Part shown: positions 35,810 through 44,692 of the stretch, one piece after another | Layout: every line of letters starts with the position of its first letter | How positions within the stretch are numbered: position 1 is the first letter of the stretch | Assembly: GCA_002256245.1 (NCBI GenBank) | Contig: NKIU01000002.1 | Coordinates: 310,001-374,000 of the forward strand | Direction of reading: 5' to 3' | DNA from: Pseudorhodobacter sp. PARRP1 | Lineage (GTDB): Bacteria; Pseudomonadota; Alphaproteobacteria; Rhodobacterales; Rhodobacteraceae | DNA length: 64,000 bases | Translations under genes and position numbers: made by a program | Notes under the pieces: model-generated | Seen by the model: only the letters and a program-made list of their open reading frames with translations | What the model was told of the DNA's origin: nothing | Database searches by the model: none

Positions 35810-36706
35810 ATGAGCACCTATGCAAATCTGCCAGCGCCAAGCCCGGAACAGGGACTGAACCGCTATATGCAGGAAATCCGCAAATTTCCGCTGCTGGAAC
35901 CCGAAGAAGAATACATGCTGGCCAAGCGTTGGGTCGATCATCAAGACAGCACCGCCGCGCACAAGATGGTGACAAGCCATCTGCGGCTGGCCGCCAAGAT
36001 CGCCATGGGCTACCGTGGCTATGGCCTGCCGCAGGCCGAGGTGATCTCTGAGGCCAATGTCGGTCTGATGCAGGCTGTGAAGCGGTTTGACCCGGAAAAA
36101 GGCTTCCGGCTGGCCACTTACGCGATGTGGTGGATCAGGGCGAGCATTCAGGAATACATCCTGCGCTCGTGGTCTTTGGTCAAGTTGGGCACCACCTCGG
36201 CACAGAAAAAGCTGTTCTTCAACCTGCGCAAGGCCAAAGCCAAGGTCGGCGCGTTGGAGGAAGGCGATCTGCGCCCCGAGAATGTCACCCGCATCGCCAC
36301 CGATCTGAACGTGTCGGAAACCGAAGTCATCGACATGAACCGGCGCTTGTCGGGGGGCGACGCATCGCTGAATGCGACGGTCGGCTCGGACGGTGAGGGC
36401 AGCACGCAATGGCAGGATTGGCTGGAAGATGAAGACAGCGATCAGGCCGGTGACTACGAGGCGCGCGATGAGTTTGACACCCGGATGAACCTGCTGCATC
36501 AGGCGATGTCTGCGCTGAACGACCGCGAAAAAGATGTGCTGATGAAGCGCCGCCTGGCCGAGACGCCGATCACGCTGGAAGAATTGTCCGAAAGCTACGG
36601 TGTCAGCCGCGAGCGTATTCGCCAGATCGAAGTGCGCGCCTTTGAAAAGTTGCAGGAACGCATGCGCACGCTGGCGCTGGGCAAGGGCATGGTGGTGCCC
36701 GCCTGA
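35810..36706 (+). CDS. rpoH: RNA polymerase heat-shock sigma factor RpoH
   Basis: Alternative sigma factor of 298 aa directing RNA polymerase to heat-shock and, in this family, oxidative-stress promoters. Region 2 (LAAKIAMGYRGYGLPQAEVI and the DPEKGFRLATYAMWWIRA segment) recognises -10 DNA. The RpoH-specific box QKKLFFNLRK near residue 133 is intact. Region 4 ends in SRERIRQIEVRAFEKLQ. ATG 35810 has GAGGGA upstream at 10 bp. A hairpin follows the stop. Rhodobacteraceae often carry two RpoH proteins; which one this is (RpoHI-like is my guess) needs comparison. Confidence 0.95.
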   Translation: MSTYANLPAPSPEQGLNRYMQEIRKFPLLEPEEEYMLAKRWVDHQDSTAAHKMVTSHLRLAAKIAMGYRGYGLPQAEVISEANVGLMQAVKRFDPEKGFRLATYAMWWIRASIQEYILRSWSLVKLGTTSAQKKLFFNLRKAKAKVGALEEGDLRPENVTRIATDLNVSETEVIDMNRRLSGGDASLNATVGSDGEGSTQWQDWLEDEDSDQAGDYEARDEFDTRMNLLHQAMSALNDREKDVLMKRRLAETPITLEELSESYGVSRERIRQIEVRAFEKLQERMRTLALGKGMVVPA

Positions 36707-36715
36707 GACGACAAG

Positions 36716-36746
36716 AACCTTTGGGCGTAAGCTGCGCCCAAAGGTT
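36716..36746 (+). terminator. Stem-loop after rpoH
   Basis: Perfect 12-bp stem AACCTTTGGGCG with its complement and a 7-nt loop, starting 9 bp after the rpoH stop. No T run follows. Confidence 0.6.
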
Positions 36747-36811
36747 GCGCCGCCCCTGCGCAGGGTTTAGACAGTCGGATCAACCTGCCAAGGCATAAAA
36801 GGGCGCATTCG

Positions 36812-37504
36812 ATGACCATGCTGGAAACCTTCCTGAAACCGATGCACCGCGAGGGCTATAAGTTTGTCGGCATTTTCGCCGTCATAACCCTTGTGCTGTT
36901 CTGGATATGGGACCCGCTGGGTTGGCTGGGCGTGGGTGCAACGGTTTGGTGTTATTACTTTTTCCGCGATCCGAAACGCTCGGTGCCGCAGGGGCGCGGC
37001 TTGATCGTCTCTCCCGCCGATGGCGTGGTCAGCCTGATCGAACGCGCGGTGCCGCCGCCGGAACTGGGCGCGGGCCATGATGCGCTGACGCGGGTTTCGG
37101 TGTTCATGTCGGTGTTCAACTGCCACGTAAATCGCGCGCCGATCGCGGGGCGCATTCTGAAAATGGCGTACCGGCCGGGAAAATTCTTCAACGCATCGCT
37201 CGACAAGGCGTCCGAGGATAACGAGCGCAACTCGCTGCTGCTGGAATTGCCCGATGGGCGCAAGCTGATCGTGGTGCAGATCGCGGGGCTGGTGGCGCGG
37301 CGCATCGTGCCGTTTGTCTCGGAAGGTCAGGCGTTGCGGACCGGAGAGCGGTTTGGCCTGATCCGGTTCGGCTCGCGCCTTGATGTGTATTTGCCCGATG
37401 GGGTGGAGCCTTTGGTGGCGCTGGGCCAGACGATGGTGGGCGGTGAGACCGTTTTGGCCGAGTTGGACCGCGACATGTTGCGCCGTTCGGCCGTGCGCGA
37501 ATGA
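36812..37504 (+). CDS. psd: Phosphatidylserine decarboxylase proenzyme
   Basis: Membrane-associated enzyme that makes phosphatidylethanolamine from phosphatidylserine. At 230 aa it is the short form of the family. A membrane-associating hydrophobic stretch lies at about residues 19-50. The processing site where the chain cuts itself is the Gly-Ser in [12 protein letters not shown] near residue 188; Ser becomes the pyruvoyl cofactor. [11 protein letters not shown] near residue 107 holds the conserved His. The stop overlaps the pssA start (ATGA), so synthase and decarboxylase are coupled and the gene order is psd then pssA. Confidence 0.95.
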   Translation: MTMLETFLKPMHREGYKFVGIFAVITLVLFWIWDPLGWLGVGATVWCYYFFRDPKRSVPQGRGLIVSPADGVVSLIERAVPPPELGAGHDALTRVSVFMSVFNCHVNRAPIAGRILKMAYRPGKFFNASLDKASEDNERNSLLLELPDGRKLIVVQIAGLVARRIVPFVSEGQALRTGERFGLIRFGSRLDVYLPDGVEPLVALGQTMVGGETVLAELDRDMLRRSAVRE

Positions 37505-38280
37505 CACTTCCGCTGGAACCTTCCGAAAAGGGCGCGCGGCGTCCGCGCAAGAAGCTGCATATCGTGCAGCTGATCCCCAATTTCATGACTGTGGCCGCGC
37601 TGTGTGCGGGGCTGACGGCGGTGCGCTTTGCCATTGAGGGGCGGTTTGGCCTTGCGGTGGCGCTGATCATCGTCGCAGCCGCCCTTGATGGTTTGGACGG
37701 ACGGCTGGCGCGCTTTCTCAAAAGCGAATCCGATATGGGCGCCGAGTTGGACAGCCTGTGCGATCTGGTGAACTTTGGCGTCGCACCTGCGCTGATCACC
37801 TATCTGTGGGCGTTGCAGGGGATGCGGGCCGAGGGCTGGATTGCCTGCCTGATCTATGCGGTGGCCTGCTTGTTGCGGCTGGCACGCTTCAACATTGGCA
37901 ACCGCCAACCTGATAACGATTCCAACAGCTTCCAAGGCGTGCCTTCGCCTGCGGGGGCTTTGCTGGTGATGTTGCCGATGTTTCTGTCCTTTGCGATTGA
38001 CGGTGGTCAGCCGCACGCAAATGGCCTTGTCGCGCTGTGGATGGCGATTGTCGGCGCGCTGATGGTGGGCCGGTTTCGCACGCCGTCGTTCAAGCGTGCC
38101 ACAATTTATGCCGAAAATGTCAGCTTTGTCTTGCTGGCCTTTGTTGGCCTTGTCGCCGCGCTGCTGACCTATCCGTGGACGACGCTGGCCTTGGTCGATT
38201 GTGCCTATCTGTGTGCGCTGGCCTATAGCTTTTTCAAAAAACCGCGCTCTACCAACGAACAGGCTGGCCCCGAGGCGTAA
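37501..38280 (+). CDS. pssA: CDP-diacylglycerol-serine O-phosphatidyltransferase
   Basis: Inner-membrane enzyme that makes phosphatidylserine from CDP-diacylglycerol and serine, 259 aa. The CDP-alcohol phosphotransferase signature is complete: [10 protein letters not shown], then G in DMGAELD and the last Asp in DSLCD, near residues 63-83. About eight hydrophobic helices are visible. The N-terminus ([20 protein letters not shown]) is basic. It overlaps psd by four bases, giving a two-gene phosphatidylethanolamine operon. Start choice is fixed by the overlap. Confidence 0.95.
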   Translation: MTLPLEPSEKGARRPRKKLHIVQLIPNFMTVAALCAGLTAVRFAIEGRFGLAVALIIVAAALDGLDGRLARFLKSESDMGAELDSLCDLVNFGVAPALITYLWALQGMRAEGWIACLIYAVACLLRLARFNIGNRQPDNDSNSFQGVPSPAGALLVMLPMFLSFAIDGGQPHANGLVALWMAIVGALMVGRFRTPSFKRATIYAENVSFVLLAFVGLVAALLTYPWTTLALVDCAYLCALAYSFFKKPRSTNEQAGPEA

Positions 38281-38339
38281 GTGATTGCGCTAACAGGTGC
38301 CTCGGTCTAACGTGGCGGCATCACATAAAGGGGATCGTC

Positions 38340-39329
38340 ATGAAGCCAGTGCGTTGGGGTATTTTGGGGGCTGCGAATTTCGCAAAAGAGCAGATGGCCC
38401 CGGCCATTCATGCCGCCAAAGGTGCCGAACTGGCGGCTTTGGCGACATCAAGCGCGGAAAAAGCCGCGGGATTTCAGGCGTTTTGCCCCAGCCTGACGCT
38501 GCATTCCACCTATGAGGCGCTGCTGGCTGATCCGTCGATTGACGCGGTTTACATCCCGCTGCCGAACCATATGCATGTGGAATGGTCGCTCAAGGCGCTG
38601 GCGGCGGGCAAGCATGTGCTGACCGAAAAGCCGATCTCGATGCAGGCATCCGAGATTGATCAGATCATCGCCGCCCGCGATGCCAGCGGCCTGCTGGCGG
38701 CAGAAGCCTATATGATCGTGCACCATCCCCAGTGGCAACTGGCCAAGAAATGGCTCGAGGCGGGCGAGATCGGCCAGCTTCGCCATGTGGATGCGGCGTT
38801 TTCGTTCTGCCTTGAAGATTTGACCAACATCCGCAACCGCCCCGATGCGGGGGGTGGGTCTTTGCGCGACATCGGGGTTTACACCTTTGGCTCGGCACGG
38901 TTTGTCACGGGGTCAGAGCCGGTGGATATCTCGGCCCGGCTGATTTTGGAAAACGGTGTCGATACATTCGCGCAAGTGGCGGGCATCATGGACGGCCCGC
39001 ATGGCCGCTTCACCTATAGCTCGATGACCTCAATGCGGCTTTACAACCGCCAGACGGTGGTTTTCCAGGGTGACAAGGGCATGATCCGGCTGGATGGCGG
39101 CCCGTTCAACGCCAACTACAACGACATCGCCGAAATCGAGTTGCATCAGAACGGCAACGAAGTGAAAACCGTGCGCTTTCCGACCTCGAACCACTATGTC
39201 TTGCAGGTAGAGGCGTTTGGCCGTGCGATCCGCGAAGGCGTGGCCTATCCTTGCCCGCTGGAATTTGTCAAAGGCACGCAGGCGATGATGGATACGGTTT
39301 ACAAGGTTGGCGTGAACATCAGCCTGTAA
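38340..39329 (+). CDS. Gfo/Idh/MocA family oxidoreductase
   Basis: NAD(P)-dependent dehydrogenase of 329 aa acting on a sugar or polyol; the substrate is unknown. The Rossmann loop WGILGAANFAKEQMAPAI begins at residue 5. The catalytic Lys is in the EKPIS motif near residue 100, and the C-terminal half is the alpha/beta domain. AAAGGGGATC precedes the start. It is separated from pssA by 59 bp and could be part of that transcript. It ends before the facing REP pair at 39359-39418. Confidence 0.9.
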   Translation: MKPVRWGILGAANFAKEQMAPAIHAAKGAELAALATSSAEKAAGFQAFCPSLTLHSTYEALLADPSIDAVYIPLPNHMHVEWSLKALAAGKHVLTEKPISMQASEIDQIIAARDASGLLAAEAYMIVHHPQWQLAKKWLEAGEIGQLRHVDAAFSFCLEDLTNIRNRPDAGGGSLRDIGVYTFGSARFVTGSEPVDISARLILENGVDTFAQVAGIMDGPHGRFTYSSMTSMRLYNRQTVVFQGDKGMIRLDGGPFNANYNDIAEIELHQNGNEVKTVRFPTSNHYVLQVEAFGRAIREGVAYPCPLEFVKGTQAMMDTVYKVGVNISL

Positions 39330-39358
39330 GCGGCTGATATTTCAACACAACCTGCGGT

Positions 39359-39418
39359 GCCCCGGACTTGATCCGGGGCCTCCTGCATCACCAAGAGGCC
39401 CCGGATCAAGTCCGGGGC
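39359..39418. terminator. Facing pair of family-2 palindromes, likely bidirectional terminator
   Basis: Perfect 24-bp inverted repeat. Each arm contains CCCCGGACTTGATCCGGGG or its complement; the loop is 12 nt (39383-39394). It lies between the convergent Gfo/Idh gene and pepF, 30 bp after one stop and 10 bp before the other. Confidence 0.75.
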
Positions 39419-39428
39419 GGCTTTCGGT

Positions 39429-41270
39429 TTAAGCTTCCATCGCTTCCAATTCGTCAATGAAGCCCGCGATCATCGACAGGCCTTTGTCCCAGAATTTCGG
39501 GTCAGAGGCATCCAGACCAAACGGGGCCAGCAGGTCTTTGTGGTGTTTGGAGCCACCGGCCTTCAGCATGTCGAAGTATTTTTCCTGAAAATCGGGCAGG
39601 CCATCGGCATAGGCCGCATACAAGGCGTTCACCAGACCGTCGCCAAAAGCATAGGCATAGACGTAGAACGGCGAGTGCACAAAATGCGGGATATAGGCCC
39701 AGAACGTCTCATACCCGTCGGCAAATTCGAAAGCATCGCCAAGGCTTTGCGCCTGAACGCTCATCCACAGGGCGTTGATGTCATCGGGGGTGAGTTCGCC
39801 CTCGGCGCGCGCCGCGTGCAGTTTGCACTCAAAGTCATAGAAGGCGATCTGGCGCACCACGGTGTTGATCATGTCTTCCACCTTGCCTGCCAGCAGGGTC
39901 TTGCGCTCGGCAGGCGTCTTGGCGGCGTCGAGCAGTTTGCGGAAGGTCAGCATCTCGCCAAAAACCGATGCCGTCTCGGCCAAGGTCAGCGGGGTAGAGG
40001 ACAAAAGCTCGCCTTGCCCTGCCGCCAGCACCTGATGCACGCCGTGGCCCAATTCATGCGCAAGGGTCATCACATCGCGCGGTTTGCCAAGGTAGTTCAG
40101 CATGACATATGGGTGCACCGTGGTGACGGTGGGATGCGCAAAGGCCCCCGGTGCCTTGCCGGGTTTCACGCCCGCGTCGATCCAGCCATCGGTGAAGAAC
40201 GGCTTTGCGATCTCGGCCATGCGCGGATCGAAGGCGGCGTAGGCGCTGAGAACCGTCTCGGTGGCCTCGGCCCAGTTCACCAGACGCGGGGTCTCGGTGG
40301 GCAGGGGGGCGTTGCGATCCCAGGTTTGCAGATGGTCAAGACCCATCCATTTCGCCTTCAGCTTGTAATAGCGGTGGCTGAGTTTGGGGTAGGCTGCCAC
40401 CACGGCATTGCGCAAAGCCTCGACCACCTCGGGTTCGACATGGTTGGCCAAGTGGCGCGAATACTGCGGGCTGGGCATCTTGCGCCAGCGGTCTTCGATC
40501 TCTTTTTCCTTCGCCAGCGTGTTATGAACCCGCGCGAACAGTTTGATATGTTTGTCAAATACGGCGGCAAGGGCACGGCTGGCAGCCTCGCGCTTGGTGC
40601 GGTCCGGGTCGGTCAGCAGGTTCAGCGTGGCTTCAAGGTTCAATGCGTCTTCTTCCCCCGCCACGGTGAACATCAGCCCCGCCATGGTTTCGTCGAACAG
40701 CTTGTTCCACGCCGAGGCACCGACCACGCTGGCGTCGTGCAGGTATTTCTCCATCTCATCGGACAACTGGTGCGGGCGCATCGCGCGCATACGCTCAAAC
40801 ACCGGGGTATAGCGGGCCAGCGCCGTGTTCGAGGCCGTCATGCCCGCCAGCGTGGCATCTTCCAGCCGGTTGAATTCAAGGCTGAAAAACACCAGGGGCG
40901 TGGTGAAGTTGGTGATGCTATCCTGCACATCGGCCATGAATTTGGCGCGATCCGAGTCCATCGTGTTCTGGTAATAGCGCAGGCCCGCGTAAGACCCGAT
41001 GCGCCCTGCGGTTACGTCAATCGCCTCATAGGCCTGCACACAGGCCAGCATCTGATCGGCGGTCAGGGTCGCCAGTTTGCCCTCATACGCAGCGGCGAAA
41101 TCGGCGCAGGCCTTCTCCAGCCACGCCATATCGCGCAGCAATTCCGCCGCGTCTGGGGCGGGGTAAAGATCGCTCAAATCCCAGTCTGGCAGATCGCCAA
41201 ATGTGTTCGAGCCGATGCGGGCGTCAAAAACCGGGGTTTTGTGGCCGGGGCGAAGCAGGGGATGCGACAT
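39429..41270 (-). CDS. pepF: Oligoendopeptidase F (M3 metallopeptidase)
   Basis: Cytosolic zinc peptidase of 613 aa cutting oligopeptides of roughly 7-17 residues. The zinc motif HELGHGVHQVL lies near residue 397, with the third ligand in ETASVFGEM about 25 residues later. The alpha-helical N-terminal lobe of the M3 family occupies residues about 100-330. Its length is normal. It is divergent from the Anbu operon, 222 bp apart. It could clear peptides released by the neighbouring proteasome-like system, but that is only suggested by position. Confidence 0.95.
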   Translation of the reverse strand: MSHPLLRPGHKTPVFDARIGSNTFGDLPDWDLSDLYPAPDAAELLRDMAWLEKACADFAAAYEGKLATLTADQMLACVQAYEAIDVTAGRIGSYAGLRYYQNTMDSDRAKFMADVQDSITNFTTPLVFFSLEFNRLEDATLAGMTASNTALARYTPVFERMRAMRPHQLSDEMEKYLHDASVVGASAWNKLFDETMAGLMFTVAGEEDALNLEATLNLLTDPDRTKREAASRALAAVFDKHIKLFARVHNTLAKEKEIEDRWRKMPSPQYSRHLANHVEPEVVEALRNAVVAAYPKLSHRYYKLKAKWMGLDHLQTWDRNAPLPTETPRLVNWAEATETVLSAYAAFDPRMAEIAKPFFTDGWIDAGVKPGKAPGAFAHPTVTTVHPYVMLNYLGKPRDVMTLAHELGHGVHQVLAAGQGELLSSTPLTLAETASVFGEMLTFRKLLDAAKTPAERKTLLAGKVEDMINTVVRQIAFYDFECKLHAARAEGELTPDDINALWMSVQAQSLGDAFEFADGYETFWAYIPHFVHSPFYVYAYAFGDGLVNALYAAYADGLPDFQEKYFDMLKAGGSKHHKDLLAPFGLDASDPKFWDKGLSMIAGFIDELEAMEA

Positions 41271-41492
41271 GGGAACCTCTTTTGTTGTTGGATGTATCTA
41301 GGCGGCAAAGCCGGGGTTCTGCAAGGCAGCGCGCGGAAAGGTGTTCAAAGCGGTTTGCCTAAAATTTGGGCGGCATTTTGCGGTGTTTTCGGGCGGATGC
41401 GTGAAATTCGAAGCGCTTTCAAGCTTCTGCCCTTTACGGCGCAGAGTCGGCAGACTTAACTGAGGTCAATCAGCGCAAAAAGGCGGCACGAC

Positions 41493-42905
41493 ATGACCCC
41501 TTGTTTCAACGAAATGTTTCAGGATAACGCGGTGCGGCCGCCTTATGCCGGGTTGCAGGGGTGGAGTGCGGATATGCCCGCCGATATCCGGCTGGCCAAA
41601 CAGGCCGAGGCCGAGGCCTTGTTCCGCCGCATCGGCATCACCTTCGCGGTGTATGGCGAGGGCGGCGACCCGGACCGTCTGATCCCGTTTGACATGTTTC
41701 CGCGGGTGTTCACCGCGAACGAATGGGCCAAGCTGGAACGTGGCATCAAGCAGCGCGCGCGGGCGCTGAATGCGTTTCTGGTCGATGTCTATGGCCGCGG
41801 CGAAATCGTGCGGGCGGGCCGCATTCCGGGCAAGCTGGTGTATCAGAACGACGCCTATGAGAAATCGGTCTGTGGCTTTATCCCGCCAAAAGGCGTGTAT
41901 TCTCATATCGTTGGCATCGACATCGTGCGCACCGGGCCGGGTGAGTTTTATGTGCTGGAGGACAACTGCCGCACACCGTCGGGCGTCAGCTATATGCTGG
42001 AAAGCCGCGAGATGATGATGCGGATGTTCCCCGATCTGTTCCGCGAAAACCGTATCGAGCCGATCGACAGCTATCCTGACAAGCTGCGCCGCACCTTGGC
42101 GAGCGTCGCCCCCGCCAAATGTGACCGCGATCCGACCGTGGTGATCCTGACGCCGGGGCATTTCAACTCGGCCTATTACGAGCACAGCTTTCTGGCCGAT
42201 CTGATGGGGGTGGAGCTGGTCGAGGGGCAGGATTTGTTCGTCGATGGCGCCTTTGTCTATATGCGCACAACCGAGGGCCCCAAGCGGGTGGATGTGATTT
42301 ACCGCCGCCTTGACGATGCCTTCATTGACCCTTTGTGCTTCCGGCCTGATTCCATGCTGGGCGTGCCGGGGCTGATGGATGTCTATCGCTCGGGCGGGGT
42401 GTCGATCTGCTCGGCACCGGGGGCAGGGGTCGCCGATGACAAGGCGGTTTACACCTATGTGCCCGAGATGATCCGGTTTTATCTGGGCGAAGAACCGATC
42501 CTGAAAAACGTGCCAACGTGGAAATGCGGCGATGCGTCGGATCTGAAATATGTCGCCGAAAATCTGGGCGATCTGGTGGTCAAGGAAGTCCACGGCTCGG
42601 GCGGCTATGGCATGCTGGTGGGGCCGAAATCGACCAAACAGCAGATTGAGGAGTTTCGCGCGCTGATCATGGCAGACCCCGGCAACTACATCGCCCAGCC
42701 GACGCTGGCACTTTCCACCACGCCGACCTTTGTCGAGGAAGGCATCGCCCCCCGTCACGTCGATTTGCGCCCCTATTGTCTGGTGGGCGAGCGGATTGAG
42801 TTGGTGCCCGGCGGGCTGACGCGGGTGGCTTTGCGCGAGGGCAGTCTGGTGGTGAACTCGTCGCAGGGCGGCGGGGTCAAGGATACTTGGGTTTTGGCGG
42901 AGTAG
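41493..42905 (+). CDS. Circularly permuted type 2 ATP-grasp protein of the Anbu operon
   Basis: Predicted ligase of 470 aa of the ATP-grasp superfamily in its circularly permuted form, where the nucleotide-binding halves are in reversed order. Visible conserved stretches are FDMFPRVFTANEWAKLERGI near residue 67, YVLEDNCRTPSGVSYMLESR near residue 150, and LVVKEVHGSGGYGMLVGP near residue 358 with the Lys and glycine-rich loop. Such enzymes join a carboxylate to an amine using ATP. AAGGCGG precedes the ATG. It starts an operon with alpha-E, transglutaminase and Anbu genes (3-bp gap to the next). The metabolite or peptide it makes is unknown. Confidence 0.9.
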   Translation: MTPCFNEMFQDNAVRPPYAGLQGWSADMPADIRLAKQAEAEALFRRIGITFAVYGEGGDPDRLIPFDMFPRVFTANEWAKLERGIKQRARALNAFLVDVYGRGEIVRAGRIPGKLVYQNDAYEKSVCGFIPPKGVYSHIVGIDIVRTGPGEFYVLEDNCRTPSGVSYMLESREMMMRMFPDLFRENRIEPIDSYPDKLRRTLASVAPAKCDRDPTVVILTPGHFNSAYYEHSFLADLMGVELVEGQDLFVDGAFVYMRTTEGPKRVDVIYRRLDDAFIDPLCFRPDSMLGVPGLMDVYRSGGVSICSAPGAGVADDKAVYTYVPEMIRFYLGEEPILKNVPTWKCGDASDLKYVAENLGDLVVKEVHGSGGYGMLVGPKSTKQQIEEFRALIMADPGNYIAQPTLALSTTPTFVEEGIAPRHVDLRPYCLVGERIELVPGGLTRVALREGSLVVNSSQGGGVKDTWVLAE

Positions 42906-42908
42906 ATC

Positions 42909-43856
42909 ATGCTTTCAAGAACCGCCGACAACCTCTACTGGATCGCCCGCAATATGGAGCGCGCCGAAACCGCCGCACGGCTGTTGGAAGTGGGCGCGCG
43001 GATTTCCCTGCTGCCATCCGCGCAAGGCTATCGCAACGACTGGGACAGCCTGCTGCGCGCCAGCGGCAATGCCAATGGCTACGTCGCCAAATATGGCGCA
43101 CCCGCGCAGGCGCAGATTGAATCCTATCTGTTTTTCGACCGCGACAACCCGAACTCGGTGGCGTCGTGCATCACCAACGCGCGCGAGAATGCGCGGATCA
43201 TCCGCACCGCTTTGACCACGCAAGTGTGGGATGCGCTGAACACCGCCTTTCAGGAATTGCGGCAGTTGTCGGCGCAGACCACACCGCATGAATTGTCGCG
43301 CCTGACCGATTGGGTGATGCGCCACACCGCCATGGTGCGCGGCGCGATTGATGCCACGCAGTTGCGCAACGACGGCTATAACGTGTTGAATATCGGCTAT
43401 TATCTGGAGCGTGGTGACAGCACCGCGCGCCTGATGGATGTGAAATACTACGTGCTGTTGCCGCGTGCCGATTACGTTGGCAGCGGTTTGGACAATGACC
43501 AATGGGCGATGCTGTTGCGTGCGATGTCGGCCAACCGGGCGTTTCATTGGGCTTACGGCGGCGAGATCACCTCGGCCAAGATCGCACATTTCCTGATCCT
43601 GAACCCGCAATGCCCGCGCAGCCTGATCACCTGTGTGGCGGGGATGAACAACCATCTGACCCGTCTTGCCAAGCTTTATGGCCGCGAAACCGAGGCCCAG
43701 AGCGTGGCCGCACGCCTGCTGCACGATCTGGAAAACCAGACCACCGATCAGATTTTTGACGAGGGTCTGCACGAATTCCTCACCCGCTTCATCGGCGAGG
43801 CGGCGGGTTTGGGCGCGATCATCCACAACTCTTACCTGTCGGGGGACATGCAATAA
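42909..43856 (+). CDS. Alpha-E domain protein of the Anbu operon
   Basis: All-helical protein of 315 aa of the alpha-E family. It opens with MLSRTADNLYWIARNMERAE, the family's defining first helix. Further conserved blocks are INARENARIIRTAL near residue 96 and YLERGDSTARLMDVKY near residue 160. No catalytic motif is recognised; members are thought to assist the ATP-grasp partner, and a metal or ATP role has not been shown to my knowledge. It begins 3 bp after the ATP-grasp gene, and its TAA overlaps the next start by one base (TAATG). Confidence 0.92.
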   Translation: MLSRTADNLYWIARNMERAETAARLLEVGARISLLPSAQGYRNDWDSLLRASGNANGYVAKYGAPAQAQIESYLFFDRDNPNSVASCITNARENARIIRTALTTQVWDALNTAFQELRQLSAQTTPHELSRLTDWVMRHTAMVRGAIDATQLRNDGYNVLNIGYYLERGDSTARLMDVKYYVLLPRADYVGSGLDNDQWAMLLRAMSANRAFHWAYGGEITSAKIAHFLILNPQCPRSLITCVAGMNNHLTRLAKLYGRETEAQSVAARLLHDLENQTTDQIFDEGLHEFLTRFIGEAAGLGAIIHNSYLSGDMQ

Positions 43857-44665
43857 TGCTGCTCAGCGTCGATCATGTCACCCATTACCGCTATGACCGC
43901 CCGGTGCGCGGCGTGGTGCAAAGTCATCGGCTTATGCCGTCACGGTTTGACGGGCAAAAGGTGCTGGATTGGTCAGTAACGATGACCGGCGGCACCATGG
44001 GCAGCGCATTTCGCGATGGTGCGGGCGATTGGGTGCAAGGCTGGACGGTCGCAGGCCCGGTCGATGAGATCGAAGTGCGGGTCAAGGGGTTGGTGCAAAC
44101 CACGGATCTGGCAGGCATTTTGCGCGGTCACCGTGAAGTCGTGCCGCCAGAGGCCTATCTGCGCGACACCGACGCCACCGCGCCCGATGCGGCGCTGACC
44201 GAACTGGGCCAACTGATCGCGGCGGCAGACTCGCCGCTGTCGGGCTGCCATGCGCTTTCCGAGGCGATTTCGGCGGCGATTGCATACACCCCCGGCACGA
44301 CCCGGGTGCAGACCACGGCGGCGCAGGCTTTGGCGCAGGGGCAGGGCGTGTGTCAGGATCACGCGCAGGCCTTGATTGCTGCGGCGCGCGTCGGCGGCAT
44401 ACCGGCGCGCTATGTCTCGGGCTATCTGCAATCGGGGCAAGACGGGATGGATCACGAAGCAGCCCACGCCTGGGCCGAGTTGTTCGTGGCCGGTATCGGC
44501 TGGATCGGATTCGATCCGGCAAACGAATGTTGCCCGGATGCGCGCTATATCCGGCTAGGCTCGGGTCTGGATGCACAAGATGCAGCGCCGATCCGGGGGA
44601 TTTCGCGTGGCTCGGGTGCCGAAATCCTGTCGGTGACGGTTGCGGTTCAGACGCAGGAGCAATAG
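43856..44665 (+). CDS. Transglutaminase-like peptidase of the Anbu operon
   Basis: Papain-fold protein of 269 aa with the Cys-His-Asp triad of transglutaminase-like enzymes: Cys in GQGVCQDHAQAL near residue 166, His in HAWAELFVAG near residue 205, and Asp in IGFDPAN near residue 220. The first 100 residues form the usual N-terminal beta domain of bacterial members (YRYDRPVRGVVQSHRLMP). Bacterial relatives mostly act as peptidases or amidases. It overlaps the alpha-E gene by one base. In this context it may remove or exchange what the ATP-grasp enzyme attaches. Confidence 0.93.
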   Translation: MLLSVDHVTHYRYDRPVRGVVQSHRLMPSRFDGQKVLDWSVTMTGGTMGSAFRDGAGDWVQGWTVAGPVDEIEVRVKGLVQTTDLAGILRGHREVVPPEAYLRDTDATAPDAALTELGQLIAAADSPLSGCHALSEAISAAIAYTPGTTRVQTTAAQALAQGQGVCQDHAQALIAAARVGGIPARYVSGYLQSGQDGMDHEAAHAWAELFVAGIGWIGFDPANECCPDARYIRLGSGLDAQDAAPIRGISRGSGAEILSVTVAVQTQEQ

Positions 44666-44692
44666 GGTTCCCGCGGAAATGCGGAGAATACC

